Below are positions 1 to 6,052 of a stretch of DNA of 12,015 nt, piece by piece (the stretch's first letter is position 1; each line of letters starts with the position of its first letter). The notes beneath the pieces were generated by a model, which was not told the origin of the DNA, did no database searches, and saw nothing but the letters and a program-made list of their open reading frames with translations. The position numbers and the translations under genes are program-made. Source of the stretch: Bordetella parapertussis. Its GTDB lineage: Bacteria > Pseudomonadota > Gammaproteobacteria > Burkholderiales > Burkholderiaceae_B. The stretch lies in assembly GCA_943331855.1 (NCBI GenBank), contig CALQNE010000089.1:1-12015 (forward strand). Direction: 5' to 3'.

Positions 1-26
1 GCATCGCGAGGTTGCCGTTCAGTCAT
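1..26 (-). CDS. Start of probable AddA/UvrD-type exonuclease helicase (partial)
   Basis: An ATG read on the minus strand at 26-24 opens a frame that stays open to the window edge and begins MTERQPRDA. It overlaps the last codons of the AddB-like gene (stop 21-19), as expected for translationally coupled partners. In proteobacteria the AddB-like nuclease gene is commonly followed by a UvrD/REP-type helicase-nuclease gene. Many of those begin with a short charged segment just before the P-loop region, and the visible residues fit that pattern. Only eight full codons after the start are seen, so the identity rests on context and the overlapping start, not on any domain. Confidence 0.45.
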
Positions 27-1236
27 CACTTGCCTCATTTTCGTATAGGCGTAACAACGGCAATACGTCGCAATGCTCTAGATCTGCTTTGTGCCAAGAT
101 TCGTTTAACGCATGGCCCGATGTAAATTCAGCGGCTAAAGTTTCGATTGCGGCTTTCAGTCGGGCTAGCAGCGCCTGCCAATTTTCGTCTTGATATTTTG
201 CTTCTTCAAGGGTCTTGGGCCCTGCCAAACCAAGACCGCCGTGTTGAACCAATCCCGTCACGGCCGTTTCTTTTGAGTGCAACTGCACAAGCACCAAACC
301 AGAAATTTTTTCTGGTGCGCGCTGCTCAACGTCTGAGTTAAGGCCAAGCATGGTCGCGTATGCAGGCACCTGTAAATTCAAAGGTCGCGGCGTTCTCCAA
401 TCGGCCAACACTTTAGGCAAGCTCGCGCCTGATTTGTAATCAATAATGACATGCTCATCACCGACAAGATCTAGTCGATCTAAGCGTACGTCAAGCGTCA
501 ATCCGTTCAGGCTGAGTTGTCGTTTTTGCTCAACCTCAACGACTTTAAAAGGCGGGCGTTGCTCTTCTAAAGCAAGCCACTTTCGCACAACCGAGATCCC
601 CCGCTCAATTTCAAGTCGCTGTAGCGTGTCACTAAAAGCCTGCAACTCTTTACGACCCACTTCGCTTGCAATGCGCTCAAGCTGTACGTCAAGTGTTTGA
701 TTCACCACAGCAGCGTGCAAGGTCTCTTGGTCGCGCAACTCTTCCCACACGCGCTGTAAGACTCCGTGCAAGAAGAGACCTCGCTGCATTTTGTAGGAGA
801 GCTCGGTATAGGCTGGCAAGCCCCGCACGCCTAGTCGATGCCGGATGAAGGCCCATAAAGGGTTGCGCGCTTGAAGCTCAAGCAAGCCGATACCGCCTGA
901 AATTTTTTCATCTGGCGCGACTTTCGGGCCTGGGTCATCGCGCACCCTGTCAATAGACGGAGGCATCAAGACGGGCGCGACGGGTGTCCAGCAATCTGCA
1001 CTGGGCTCAAACGGTCTGATCAGTGGCGAAGGTCGCAAGGCACGCTCACCTTCAAACAGCGCCGAGCTTAGGACGATGCTTGGCGCTGTCTGACAAAGAT
1101 TCGCAAAGATTTGTTCGGCCCACTGACGCTCACGCTCGGGGGTCGCGCGAGGCGCTTGCGCTTGACGCAAGGCAGCAATCGGAATGAAGGGGTTAGGCTT
1201 AGCGACTGCAGGCAATACTTCATCCGTTAAACCCAA
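19..1236 (-). CDS. AddB-like protein, C-terminal half with PD-(D/E)XK nuclease domain
   Basis: This 405-residue stretch follows the interrupting TGA directly and could start alone only at the TTG 1236-1234, which has no convincing ribosome binding site. It holds the conserved PD-(D/E)XK nuclease motifs: RGLFLHGVL (His at about 157), VEVEQKR (about 233-239), LDRLD (about 252-256), IIDYKSG (about 264-270, the catalytic D-Y-K) and LQVPAYA (Gln at about 289). All the expected catalytic positions look intact, so the domain has not visibly decayed. The region before the nuclease (QARNPLWAF) has no cysteine, and I see no four-cysteine iron-sulfur arrangement like that of Bacillus AddB. The stop codon overlaps the start of the next gene. 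It is most likely part of one protein with the preceding half. Confidence 0.7.
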   Translation of the reverse strand: MGLTDEVLPAVAKPNPFIPIAALRQAQAPRATPERERQWAEQIFANLCQTAPSIVLSSALFEGERALRPSPLIRPFEPSADCWTPVAPVLMPPSIDRVRDDPGPKVAPDEKISGGIGLLELQARNPLWAFIRHRLGVRGLPAYTELSYKMQRGLFLHGVLQRVWEELRDQETLHAAVVNQTLDVQLERIASEVGRKELQAFSDTLQRLEIERGISVVRKWLALEEQRPPFKVVEVEQKRQLSLNGLTLDVRLDRLDLVGDEHVIIDYKSGASLPKVLADWRTPRPLNLQVPAYATMLGLNSDVEQRAPEKISGLVLVQLHSKETAVTGLVQHGGLGLAGPKTLEEAKYQDENWQALLARLKAAIETLAAEFTSGHALNESWHKADLEHCDVLPLLRLYENEASDD

Positions 1237-1239
1237 TCA
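1237..1239 (-). other. In-frame premature TGA splitting the AddB-like gene
   Basis: The minus strand reads GCG ATA TGG TGA TTG GGT TTA. The reading frame on both sides is the same, and both sides match one protein family continuously, so this is a point nonsense change and not a frameshift. The base after TGA is T, not the C that favours readthrough. I see no selenocysteine-type stem-loop that would explain decoding. Confidence 0.85.
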
Positions 1240-2700
1240 CCATATCGCATCCCACTGCCCACCTTCGGCCTCGAGCAGGCCCAATACATCTAAACGCGCA
1301 TCGGCCGCGCGCTGTGGTTGAAACAAGGTGCTGCGCGCAAGTCGATTCAAGAGCTTTAGGGCGTCACCCGCCGTAACGACATGCAGCACTGCAGAGAGCG
1401 CTTCAAAACGTTCAAATAAACCATCAAGCGCTTCTACCACTTGAAACGCTGCAGAACTTTGCTGACCGCGTCCCGGAAACCCGAGTAATGCCAGCGTGGC
1501 ACGAAAACATCCCGACCAAAGATGGATCGGTGCACGCGGCGGCATCGTCTGCCAATCTTGCCAGGCGCGCTGCCAAGCAGGAGATAGCTGCTCAAGCGTT
1601 GAAAGTGCAGCGGTCCAATTGGCAAGATTCACGTGGCTCAGATAGTTTTGGCGCCAACGCGCATCAATCAAAGCGCGCGCGCCCATTTCAGCAACATGAC
1701 CGATGCAATGACCAGCGAGTAGCGCTGCACTCAACTCTGCAGGTGCACCTCCGTTTTGCTCTTTCATTAATACGAAGGTGCGTAACCAGGCTAACGCAGC
1801 GCGTCCAGCCTCCCAATCTGCCAAGGGTCGCGCGACGGCCACGTTAAAAGTATATTCAGGCTCACCTTGTCCATTGCTCAGCACACGCCGCAACATACGA
1901 CGTGCAAACGGTGCCTGTGAGTCCAGCGCAATAGCAACGATCGCGAAACGGCCTTCCGGATTGGCCTGAAGTTGAGTGCGCGCCCAGTGCGAAGCCGCCA
2001 ACCATTCAGTTTGGGCATTTGCGCACACCAAACGTGTCAGGCTCCCCGGCTTTACAGTCGGCTCATGCAACACGCTCAGCTCAACACCACGAGCCAACAA
2101 CGCGTCAAGCAAGCGCCCCATTCGCGGCGAGATTTCGCTAAAACCCGCCAAAACGATATTACGCGGCAAGACTAATCCCGCCTCGATATGTTGTATGAGG
2201 CGCGTCACCGCTAAATTTGGATCAAGCGCGTCCTGAGCGTGCAATCGAGTGCGGTACGCATCGCGCCAACGTAAAAAACTCTCGTACTCTTCATTGACCG
2301 AAGAGGGGTTCACCGCAATATCCCATTCATCGATCAACTGATCCGCTTGCATCGCACTTGCAGCAGCCTGCCTCACATCAATGAGCACGCGCTTTTCTTC
2401 AAGTCTCTCAATCACCTCGGCCCATACCGTCTGCGCGGCAAAACTATCGAGCAATAAGGTGTGCGCCGTTAACCCCTCTTGAAAGACCGCGCGCGCCAAT
2501 TGCTGCGCCAACCAGCCAGACCACGGGGCCACAATGGGCATTTGAGCAACACGTTTTGCTTGACTGACCTGTGCGCGAGCCAGGCTTTGAATCACCCGGC
2601 GCGCCAGTCGATTGTTGACGGTGAGAATGGTGGTGTCACGCGGGGCGAATGCCCCAAGCCCGACGTAGTCGATCTTCGGTAAGTCAGACAAATTTTGCAT
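1237..2700 (-). CDS. AddB-like protein, N-terminal half (inactivated helicase part)
   Basis: This 487-residue frame starts at ATG 2700-2698 and ends at the TGA that interrupts the gene. Residues about 23-36 (TTILTVNNRLARRV) match the segment that in AddB-like proteins replaces a true Walker A motif, so no ATP binding is expected. Later segments, such as GFSEISPRMGRLLDALL near residue 186, fit the degenerate helicase fold of the family. The product alone would lack the whole nuclease domain. Upstream, the start codon lies 9 nt after the stop of a 49-residue ORF in the same frame. There is no strong Shine-Dalgarno sequence, so translation may be coupled to that ORF. The assignment to the family is firm. 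Whether this half makes a stable product is unknown. Confidence 0.75.
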   Translation of the reverse strand: MQNLSDLPKIDYVGLGAFAPRDTTILTVNNRLARRVIQSLARAQVSQAKRVAQMPIVAPWSGWLAQQLARAVFQEGLTAHTLLLDSFAAQTVWAEVIERLEEKRVLIDVRQAAASAMQADQLIDEWDIAVNPSSVNEEYESFLRWRDAYRTRLHAQDALDPNLAVTRLIQHIEAGLVLPRNIVLAGFSEISPRMGRLLDALLARGVELSVLHEPTVKPGSLTRLVCANAQTEWLAASHWARTQLQANPEGRFAIVAIALDSQAPFARRMLRRVLSNGQGEPEYTFNVAVARPLADWEAGRAALAWLRTFVLMKEQNGGAPAELSAALLAGHCIGHVAEMGARALIDARWRQNYLSHVNLANWTAALSTLEQLSPAWQRAWQDWQTMPPRAPIHLWSGCFRATLALLGFPGRGQQSSAAFQVVEALDGLFERFEALSAVLHVVTAGDALKLLNRLARSTLFQPQRAADARLDVLGLLEAEGGQWDAIW

Positions 2701-2709
2701 ACGGGCGCG

Positions 2710-2859
2710 CTAAAAGCCGCACATCGAGGCAATCGTTTCCCAGTTCAGGCGTATGCCCGCCGAGAAGTAGCCCAAAAAACCAACTCCCAGCACACCACAG
2801 AGCAAAACAGCCAGACCAGTTCGCACCAAAATAGAGGCTTTGCGTGAAAGTGGCTGCAT
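2710..2859 (-). CDS. Small single-pass membrane protein, unknown function (49 aa)
   Basis: The frame runs from ATG 2859-2857 to TAG 2712-2710. It encodes a basic N-terminus (MQPLSRKASILVRTG), one hydrophobic helix at about residues 15-34 (LAVLLCGVLGVGFLGYF) and a short tail ending WETIASMCGF. This charge pattern suggests an N-in single-span membrane protein. It lies 9 nt after the MFS transporter stop and 9 nt before the AddB-like start, on the same strand, so it would be part of one transcript. The ribosome binding site is weak. I do not recognise the family. It could be a real small membrane protein attached to the transporter operon, or a chance open frame. The coherent helix and its exact fit into the gap favour the former. 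Confidence 0.5.
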   Translation of the reverse strand: MQPLSRKASILVRTGLAVLLCGVLGVGFLGYFSAGIRLNWETIASMCGF

Positions 2860-2868
2860 CAGCTTTGC

Positions 2869-4110
2869 CTAAGCCGGCTTAATCATTGCTTGAGGGTTGA
2901 GAGGAGTTTCGCGTACTGGTAAGTACAAGGCAGCGGCGATGAGAGATAACGCAATGCCAAGCCACCACACAAGATCGTAACTTCCCGTCAGGGTTTGAAT
3001 ACGTCCTCCAATCCAGACTCCACTGAAGCTGCCAAGCTGATGTCCCAGGAAAGTCATCCCCATGAGTGTTGCACCAAAACGCAAACCGTAAATATGCCCG
3101 ATCAAGCCTTGCGTCAAGGGGACGGTTCCCAACCAAAAAATTCCCATCCAACCTGCAAAGACGTAGACCACCCAGGGCGAAGTCGGCATCACCAAAATCC
3201 AAATCAAACCCACCGAGCGCAAGGCATACAAGCCGGCCAGTAAATTCTTTTTACTGTATACGCCACCGAGCTTGCCCGCAGTGAAGGAACCAAACACATT
3301 AAACAGGCCAATGAGACCGATGGCAATCGCACCCGTACTGGCATTGAGCCCTTTGTCGACCACAAACGCGGGCAAATGCAGCGTGATGAAAGCGGTATGA
3401 AAACCACAAACGAAGTAACCCCAAAAAATCAAATGAAACGTCGGGTGTTTCAGGGCCTGACTAATCGCTTGCAGCATCGACTGCTGAGGCCCCGTGCCCG
3501 GTCCGGGAGTGCCACGCAAAAACCAGGCCAAGGGCAGCGTCATCGCGAGCGTAAGCGACAACACCCAATAGGCTCCGGTCCAGTCAAGCGTGTCGATCAG
3601 CAGTTGACCGGTTGGTACCACCAAGAACTGTCCCAGAGAACCACCCGCGCTCGCAATACCCATGGCAGTGCTGCGCAAAGAGATCGGCACCGTTCGCGCG
3701 ATCACGGGCAAAATCACCGCAAACGTTGTACCGGCCTGCCCCAACCCAATCAACAAACCGGCGGTCATATACAACTCAAATTCATTGCTCGAATATCTTG
3801 TACCCAACAAGCCTAGCGCGTAAAGCGCGGCACACAAGGCAATCGTGCGGCCAGCCCCCAGACGATCGGCCATCATGCCGGCCCCGATCGCACCAAAGCC
3901 CCAGGCAAGGTTTTGAATGGCAAAGGCCATCGAAAACACTTCGCGCCCCCAACCGCGCTCAAGCCCCATCGGTTGAATAAACAAGCCTATCGTGGCGCGT
4001 ACACCCATGGCCAACAGCACAATCAAGGTACCAATCAGGATGGTTCTGAGTGCAAGCGGATCATCAAGTAACTGCGGTTTGGCTGCTTCCGGGGTGTGCG
4101 TCTGCGTCAT
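2869..4110 (-). CDS. MFS transporter
   Basis: This is a 413-residue inner-membrane protein with about twelve hydrophobic segments in two blocks of six, split by a polar central loop at about residues 199-222 (RGTPGPGTGPQQSMLQ). The family signature between helices 2 and 3 is present as GMMADRLGAGRT at about residues 78-89. The segments GLFIQPMGLERGWGREVFS and FAIQNLAWGFG (from about residue 42 on) resemble the monocarboxylate-porter-like MFS proteins common in Burkholderiales, which move small organic anions or related solutes by proton symport. The substrate cannot be read from sequence. Length is normal for the family. The start is the ATG 4110-4108, whose ribosome binding site is poor. Two palindromic sequences lie within 55 nt upstream and suggest repression by a local regulator. 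The gene is first in the minus-strand run that continues to the AddB-like gene. Confidence 0.88.
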   Translation of the reverse strand: MTQTHTPEAAKPQLLDDPLALRTILIGTLIVLLAMGVRATIGLFIQPMGLERGWGREVFSMAFAIQNLAWGFGAIGAGMMADRLGAGRTIALCAALYALGLLGTRYSSNEFELYMTAGLLIGLGQAGTTFAVILPVIARTVPISLRSTAMGIASAGGSLGQFLVVPTGQLLIDTLDWTGAYWVLSLTLAMTLPLAWFLRGTPGPGTGPQQSMLQAISQALKHPTFHLIFWGYFVCGFHTAFITLHLPAFVVDKGLNASTGAIAIGLIGLFNVFGSFTAGKLGGVYSKKNLLAGLYALRSVGLIWILVMPTSPWVVYVFAGWMGIFWLGTVPLTQGLIGHIYGLRFGATLMGMTFLGHQLGSFSGVWIGGRIQTLTGSYDLVWWLGIALSLIAAALYLPVRETPLNPQAMIKPA

Positions 4111-4142
4111 CGTTGAACAGTGAATGATTCTAATTTTTTGGA

Positions 4143-4161
4143 CTGTGATTCAGAATCACAG
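4143..4161. promoter_or_regulatory. 19-bp perfect palindrome, candidate operator of the MFS transporter
   Basis: CTGTGATTCAGAATCACAG is a perfect inverted repeat with 9-bp arms and a single central base. It ends 33 bp upstream of the MFS start codon. A shorter related palindrome, GAATGATTC, sits at 4122-4130, between it and the gene. Arm length and position are typical of a dimeric repressor site (GntR-, MarR- or TetR-like). On the minus strand it is not followed by a T-run, and the central loop would be too short for a good terminator. The regulator is not in the window. Confidence 0.45.
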
Positions 4162-4241
4162 CAGTATGGCTATGATCATAACGAAAAGCACCCAGAAAAA
4201 CCGGTCATCTTCGCGAAAAGTATGGTTTTCTTTAAGTGCAG

Positions 4242-4316
4242 TGGTCCCGCCGACTGGAATCGAACCAGTGTCCCACGCTTAGGAGGCATGTGCACTATCC
4301 ACTGTGCTACGGCGAG
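4242..4316 (-). tRNA. tRNA-Arg (anticodon CCT)
   Basis: A full cloverleaf can be folded on the minus strand. The 7-bp acceptor stem is CTCGCCG with CGGCGGG (one T-G pair). TA follows, then a D-stem GCAC/GTGC with an 8-nt loop. The anticodon stem CATGC/GCGTG carries the loop CTCCTAA (anticodon CCT), followed by a 4-nt variable region. The T-stem ACTGG/CCAGT has the loop TTCGATT, then discriminator A and an encoded CCA. The total is 75 nt. The CCT anticodon reads AGG arginine codons. It lies between xerD and the MFS gene, on the same strand as both. The ends are set by the perfect acceptor pairing. Confidence 0.96.
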
Positions 4317-4318
4317 AA

Positions 4319-4366
4319 GTTGACTAGCAACCAGGTAAGTTCTGCTGCCTTGGTTGCTAGTTTAAC
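4319..4366 (-). repeat. Inverted repeat (hairpin) in the tRNA-Arg leader
   Basis: CTAGCAACCA at 4324-4333 is the exact reverse complement of TGGTTGCTAG at 4351-4360. Pairing extends inward (GG with CC, one bulged T) and outward (GTT with AAC, with an A-T and a G-T pair), leaving a loop of about 12 nt. In minus-strand RNA it would lie between the xerD stop and the tRNA 5' end, ending 2 nt before the tRNA. No T-run follows, so it is not a standard rho-independent terminator. It may shape processing of an xerD-tRNA transcript or bind a protein. The function is not known. Confidence 0.6.
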
Positions 4367-4399
4367 AAGCGCAAGCACTTTACCCGAAAGCCTACCCGC

Positions 4400-5299
4400 T
4401 TAGCCCCGAGGGTGATGCTGCGCATGCAGACTTTTAAGCCGCTCTCGCGCCACATGGGTGTAAATCTGCGTGGTTGAAATGTCCGAATGTCCGAGCAGCA
4501 TCTGCACCACACGCAGGTCTGCGCCATGATTGAGCAGATGGGTTGCAAAAGCGTGCCTCAACACATGAGGTGAGAGCGGAGCATTGATCCCAGCTAGTAC
4601 CGCATATTTTTTGATGAGCAACCAGAACGACTGTCGTGTCATTGGCGCTGCGCGCGCGGTGACAAACAGCGCCGGACTGGTTCTTTGTTCTAACAACTGC
4701 GGCCGCGCTTGGTCCAGATACCGGGTGATCCAGTGCGCAGCCTCAGCGCCCAAAGGCACCAGCCGATCTTTGCCACCCTTGCCTTGCACCACTCTCACGA
4801 CGCCGTCACTCAAGCTCACCTCAAGCACGCCCACCCCGACCAGCTCTGACACCCTCAACCCCGTGGCGTACAACACCTCAAGCATGGCGCGGTCACGCAA
4901 TCCGCGCGAAGTATGTACCGGTGGCTGTTGCAACAACGCTTCAACTTGTGCCTCAGACAAGGTTTTGGGTACGCGCAAGGGCTGACGCGCCGTGGTCAAT
5001 TGCAGGCAGGGGTCGGCCTTCACACGCTGATGGCGCAGCGCCCACAAATAATAGCGACGCAGTGTTGCTAGCCGCCGATTCGCAGTACTCGGCTTGGTTT
5101 GTGAGTGACGCGCTGCAAACCAGGCTTCAATATCACCACCTGCCGCGCCATCCAACTCAAGATCCCGCTCTTTTCTGAGCCATTCTTCAAAACCAATCAG
5201 ATCTAGTCTGTAAGCGGCCAAAGTATTGGCTGCCAAACCATCCTCAAGCCAAACGGCGTCGATAAACTCACCAATCGCGGCGGATTCTGTCGAGTTCAT
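4400..5299 (-). CDS. xerD: Site-specific tyrosine recombinase XerD
   Basis: With XerC, this enzyme resolves chromosome dimers at dif at the division septum under FtsK control. The chosen ATG (5299-5297) gives 299 residues, matching the usual XerD length of about 298. The N-terminal SAM-like core-binding domain covers about residues 8-95. The catalytic domain carries every tyrosine-recombinase residue: Arg149 (TGLRVSEL), Lys174 (VQGKGGKDRL), His245 and Arg248 (SPHVLRHAFATH), His271 (LLGHSDISTT) and the nucleophile Tyr280 (IYTHV). The C-terminal LHAQHHPRG is the XerD rather than XerC pattern. The frame stays open upstream to a TTG at 5344, but a candidate promoter overlaps that stretch and the extra 15 residues lack family similarity. 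An in-frame TTG about 15 nt upstream of the ATG, 9 nt after AGAGGG, is another possible start. It is a housekeeping gene, not a sign of a mobile element. Confidence 0.93.
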   Translation of the reverse strand: MNSTESAAIGEFIDAVWLEDGLAANTLAAYRLDLIGFEEWLRKERDLELDGAAGGDIEAWFAARHSQTKPSTANRRLATLRRYYLWALRHQRVKADPCLQLTTARQPLRVPKTLSEAQVEALLQQPPVHTSRGLRDRAMLEVLYATGLRVSELVGVGVLEVSLSDGVVRVVQGKGGKDRLVPLGAEAAHWITRYLDQARPQLLEQRTSPALFVTARAAPMTRQSFWLLIKKYAVLAGINAPLSPHVLRHAFATHLLNHGADLRVVQMLLGHSDISTTQIYTHVARERLKSLHAQHHPRG

Positions 5300-5330
5300 C
5301 TCAAAGCAAGGCAAATCATCATGCCCTCTT

Positions 5331-5358
5331 TTTACAGCAAACAATGGATCGGTGACAA
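5331..5358 (-). promoter_or_regulatory. Candidate sigma-70 promoter of xerD
   Basis: On the minus strand TTGTCA (5358-5353) matches five of six -35 consensus bases. After 16 bp comes TGTAAA (5336-5331), a four-of-six -10 match. Initiation would fall near 5324, leaving a leader of about 25 nt before the ATG at 5299. This also argues against the upstream TTG start. It is a prediction by eye only. Confidence 0.35.
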
Positions 5359-5482
5359 TGCACGGGTTGAGCCTTGCGCTTCACCGGGTCTTGGCGCGCG
5401 TTATCTTTTTTTGCATCCCGCTGCTCTGACCATGCTCTCACGTGCACAATGTGACTCTTATTAATCGCTTCGCTCGCTGATC
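5345..5482. other. Divergent intergenic region between xerD and tsaE
   Basis: These 138 bp separate the minus-strand xerD frame from the plus-strand tsaE gene and must hold promoters for both directions. Apart from the candidate xerD promoter, there is a T-run at about 5406-5412 and an AT-rich patch (CTTATTAAT, about 5457-5465) near the tsaE start. I could not define a convincing -35/-10 pair for tsaE, and I see no gene or stable repeat. Confidence 0.5.
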
Positions 5483-6052
5483 ATGACACCGACCTTGCAA
5501 ACACTCACGATTGACCTGCCCGACGAAGTTGCCACCGAGGTCTTAGGCCAAACATTGGCGATGATCGTCGCAGAACTCGCACCCGATGCGACTGGCCAAC
5601 TCGTCCCTGGTCCAGCGGCACAGGGGCGCATCCACCTTCAAGGTGAACTGGGCGCAGGCAAAACGGCTCTGGTACGGGCATTTTTGCGGCACTGCAACAT
5701 TTCTGGACGAATTAAAAGTCCAAGTTACGCCCTACTTGAATCTTATCAAGTTTCTAACTTATACTTCTATCATCTTGATTTTTATAGATTTAGCGACCCT
5801 GCCGAATGGCTAGATGCTGGGTTCCGCGATCTCTTTAAGAACCAGGCTTTGATTTTGATCGAATGGCCCGAGCGGGCCGGCGACTTGCTCACCGCACCAG
5901 ACCTGTTAATTCAGTTGGTATATGCGGGTGCAGGGCGTCAAGTCACACTGAGTGCTTTCACTACAAAAGGGGTTCAATGGCTTACCGCTTTGGCTCAAAC
6001 CGCGACGATGTCTCGTCAGCTACCACAGCGCTCAATCGACGCCGCCTGTTAG
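5483..6052 (+). CDS. tsaE: tRNA threonylcarbamoyladenosine biosynthesis ATPase TsaE
   Basis: TsaE is the cytoplasmic ATPase that works with TsaB and TsaD in making N6-threonylcarbamoyladenosine (t6A37) on ANN-decoding tRNAs. The 189-residue product shows the P-loop GELGAGKT at 54-61 and the family motifs SPSYALLESY (79-88), HLDFYR (97-102) and IEWPER (126-131). The family core ends near residue 171. The last 18 or so residues, ending SRQLPQRSIDAAC, are an extension that lies wholly inside the region shared with amiC. The N-terminal part before the P-loop is somewhat longer than in E. coli (153 residues in total there). It is the first gene of the tsaE-amiC-mutL-miaA run, an order known in Burkholderiales. 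The start is the first ATG, immediately after the divergent intergenic region. Confidence 0.93.
   Translation: MTPTLQTLTIDLPDEVATEVLGQTLAMIVAELAPDATGQLVPGPAAQGRIHLQGELGAGKTALVRAFLRHCNISGRIKSPSYALLESYQVSNLYFYHLDFYRFSDPAEWLDAGFRDLFKNQALILIEWPERAGDLLTAPDLLIQLVYAGAGRQVTLSAFTTKGVQWLTALAQTATMSRQLPQRSIDAAC

Larger units (their letters stand above)
19..2700 (-). pseudogene. AddB/RecB-like PD-(D/E)XK nuclease gene interrupted by one in-frame TGA
   Basis: Two long frames, 2700-1237 and 1236-19, lie in the same reading frame with nothing between them except TGA at 1239-1237. Read through, they give about 893 residues in the order of the proteobacterial 'probable DNA repair protein' family: an AddB-like inactivated helicase region first, then a RecB-family nuclease. 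The join reads ...GGQWDAIW-stop-LGLTDEVLPA. In this family the segment is an unbroken W-x-x-G-L-T-D-type sequence, so the stop replaces one, probably hydrophobic, residue. One substitution (for example TTA, Leu) would restore the frame. The intact protein should work with an AddA-type helicase in processing double-strand DNA ends for RecA-dependent recombination. Other genes here end normally at TGA (amiC, mutL), so the code is standard. Either this is a recent nonsense mutation or a sequencing error; the sequence alone cannot decide. Confidence 0.75.

Noticed and set aside
1237..1239. TGA as a selenocysteine or reassigned codon
   Set aside because: The position corresponds to a probable hydrophobic residue in the family, no selenocysteine stem-loop is apparent after it, and other genes in the window end normally at TGA.
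1488..1847. 119-codon open frame opposite the AddB-like gene
   Set aside because: It is antisense to a clear coding region, has no family motif, and is explained by codon bias of the opposite strand.
4143..4161. The 19-bp palindrome as a rho-independent terminator of the tRNA
   Set aside because: The loop would be very short and the minus strand continues with A-rich, not T-rich, sequence; an operator fits better.
4242..5299. Integrated element at the tRNA-Arg gene using the adjacent tyrosine recombinase
   Set aside because: The recombinase has full-length XerD hallmarks including the C-terminal XerD pattern, the tRNA is complete with CCA, and I saw no direct repeat of the tRNA 3' end nearby.
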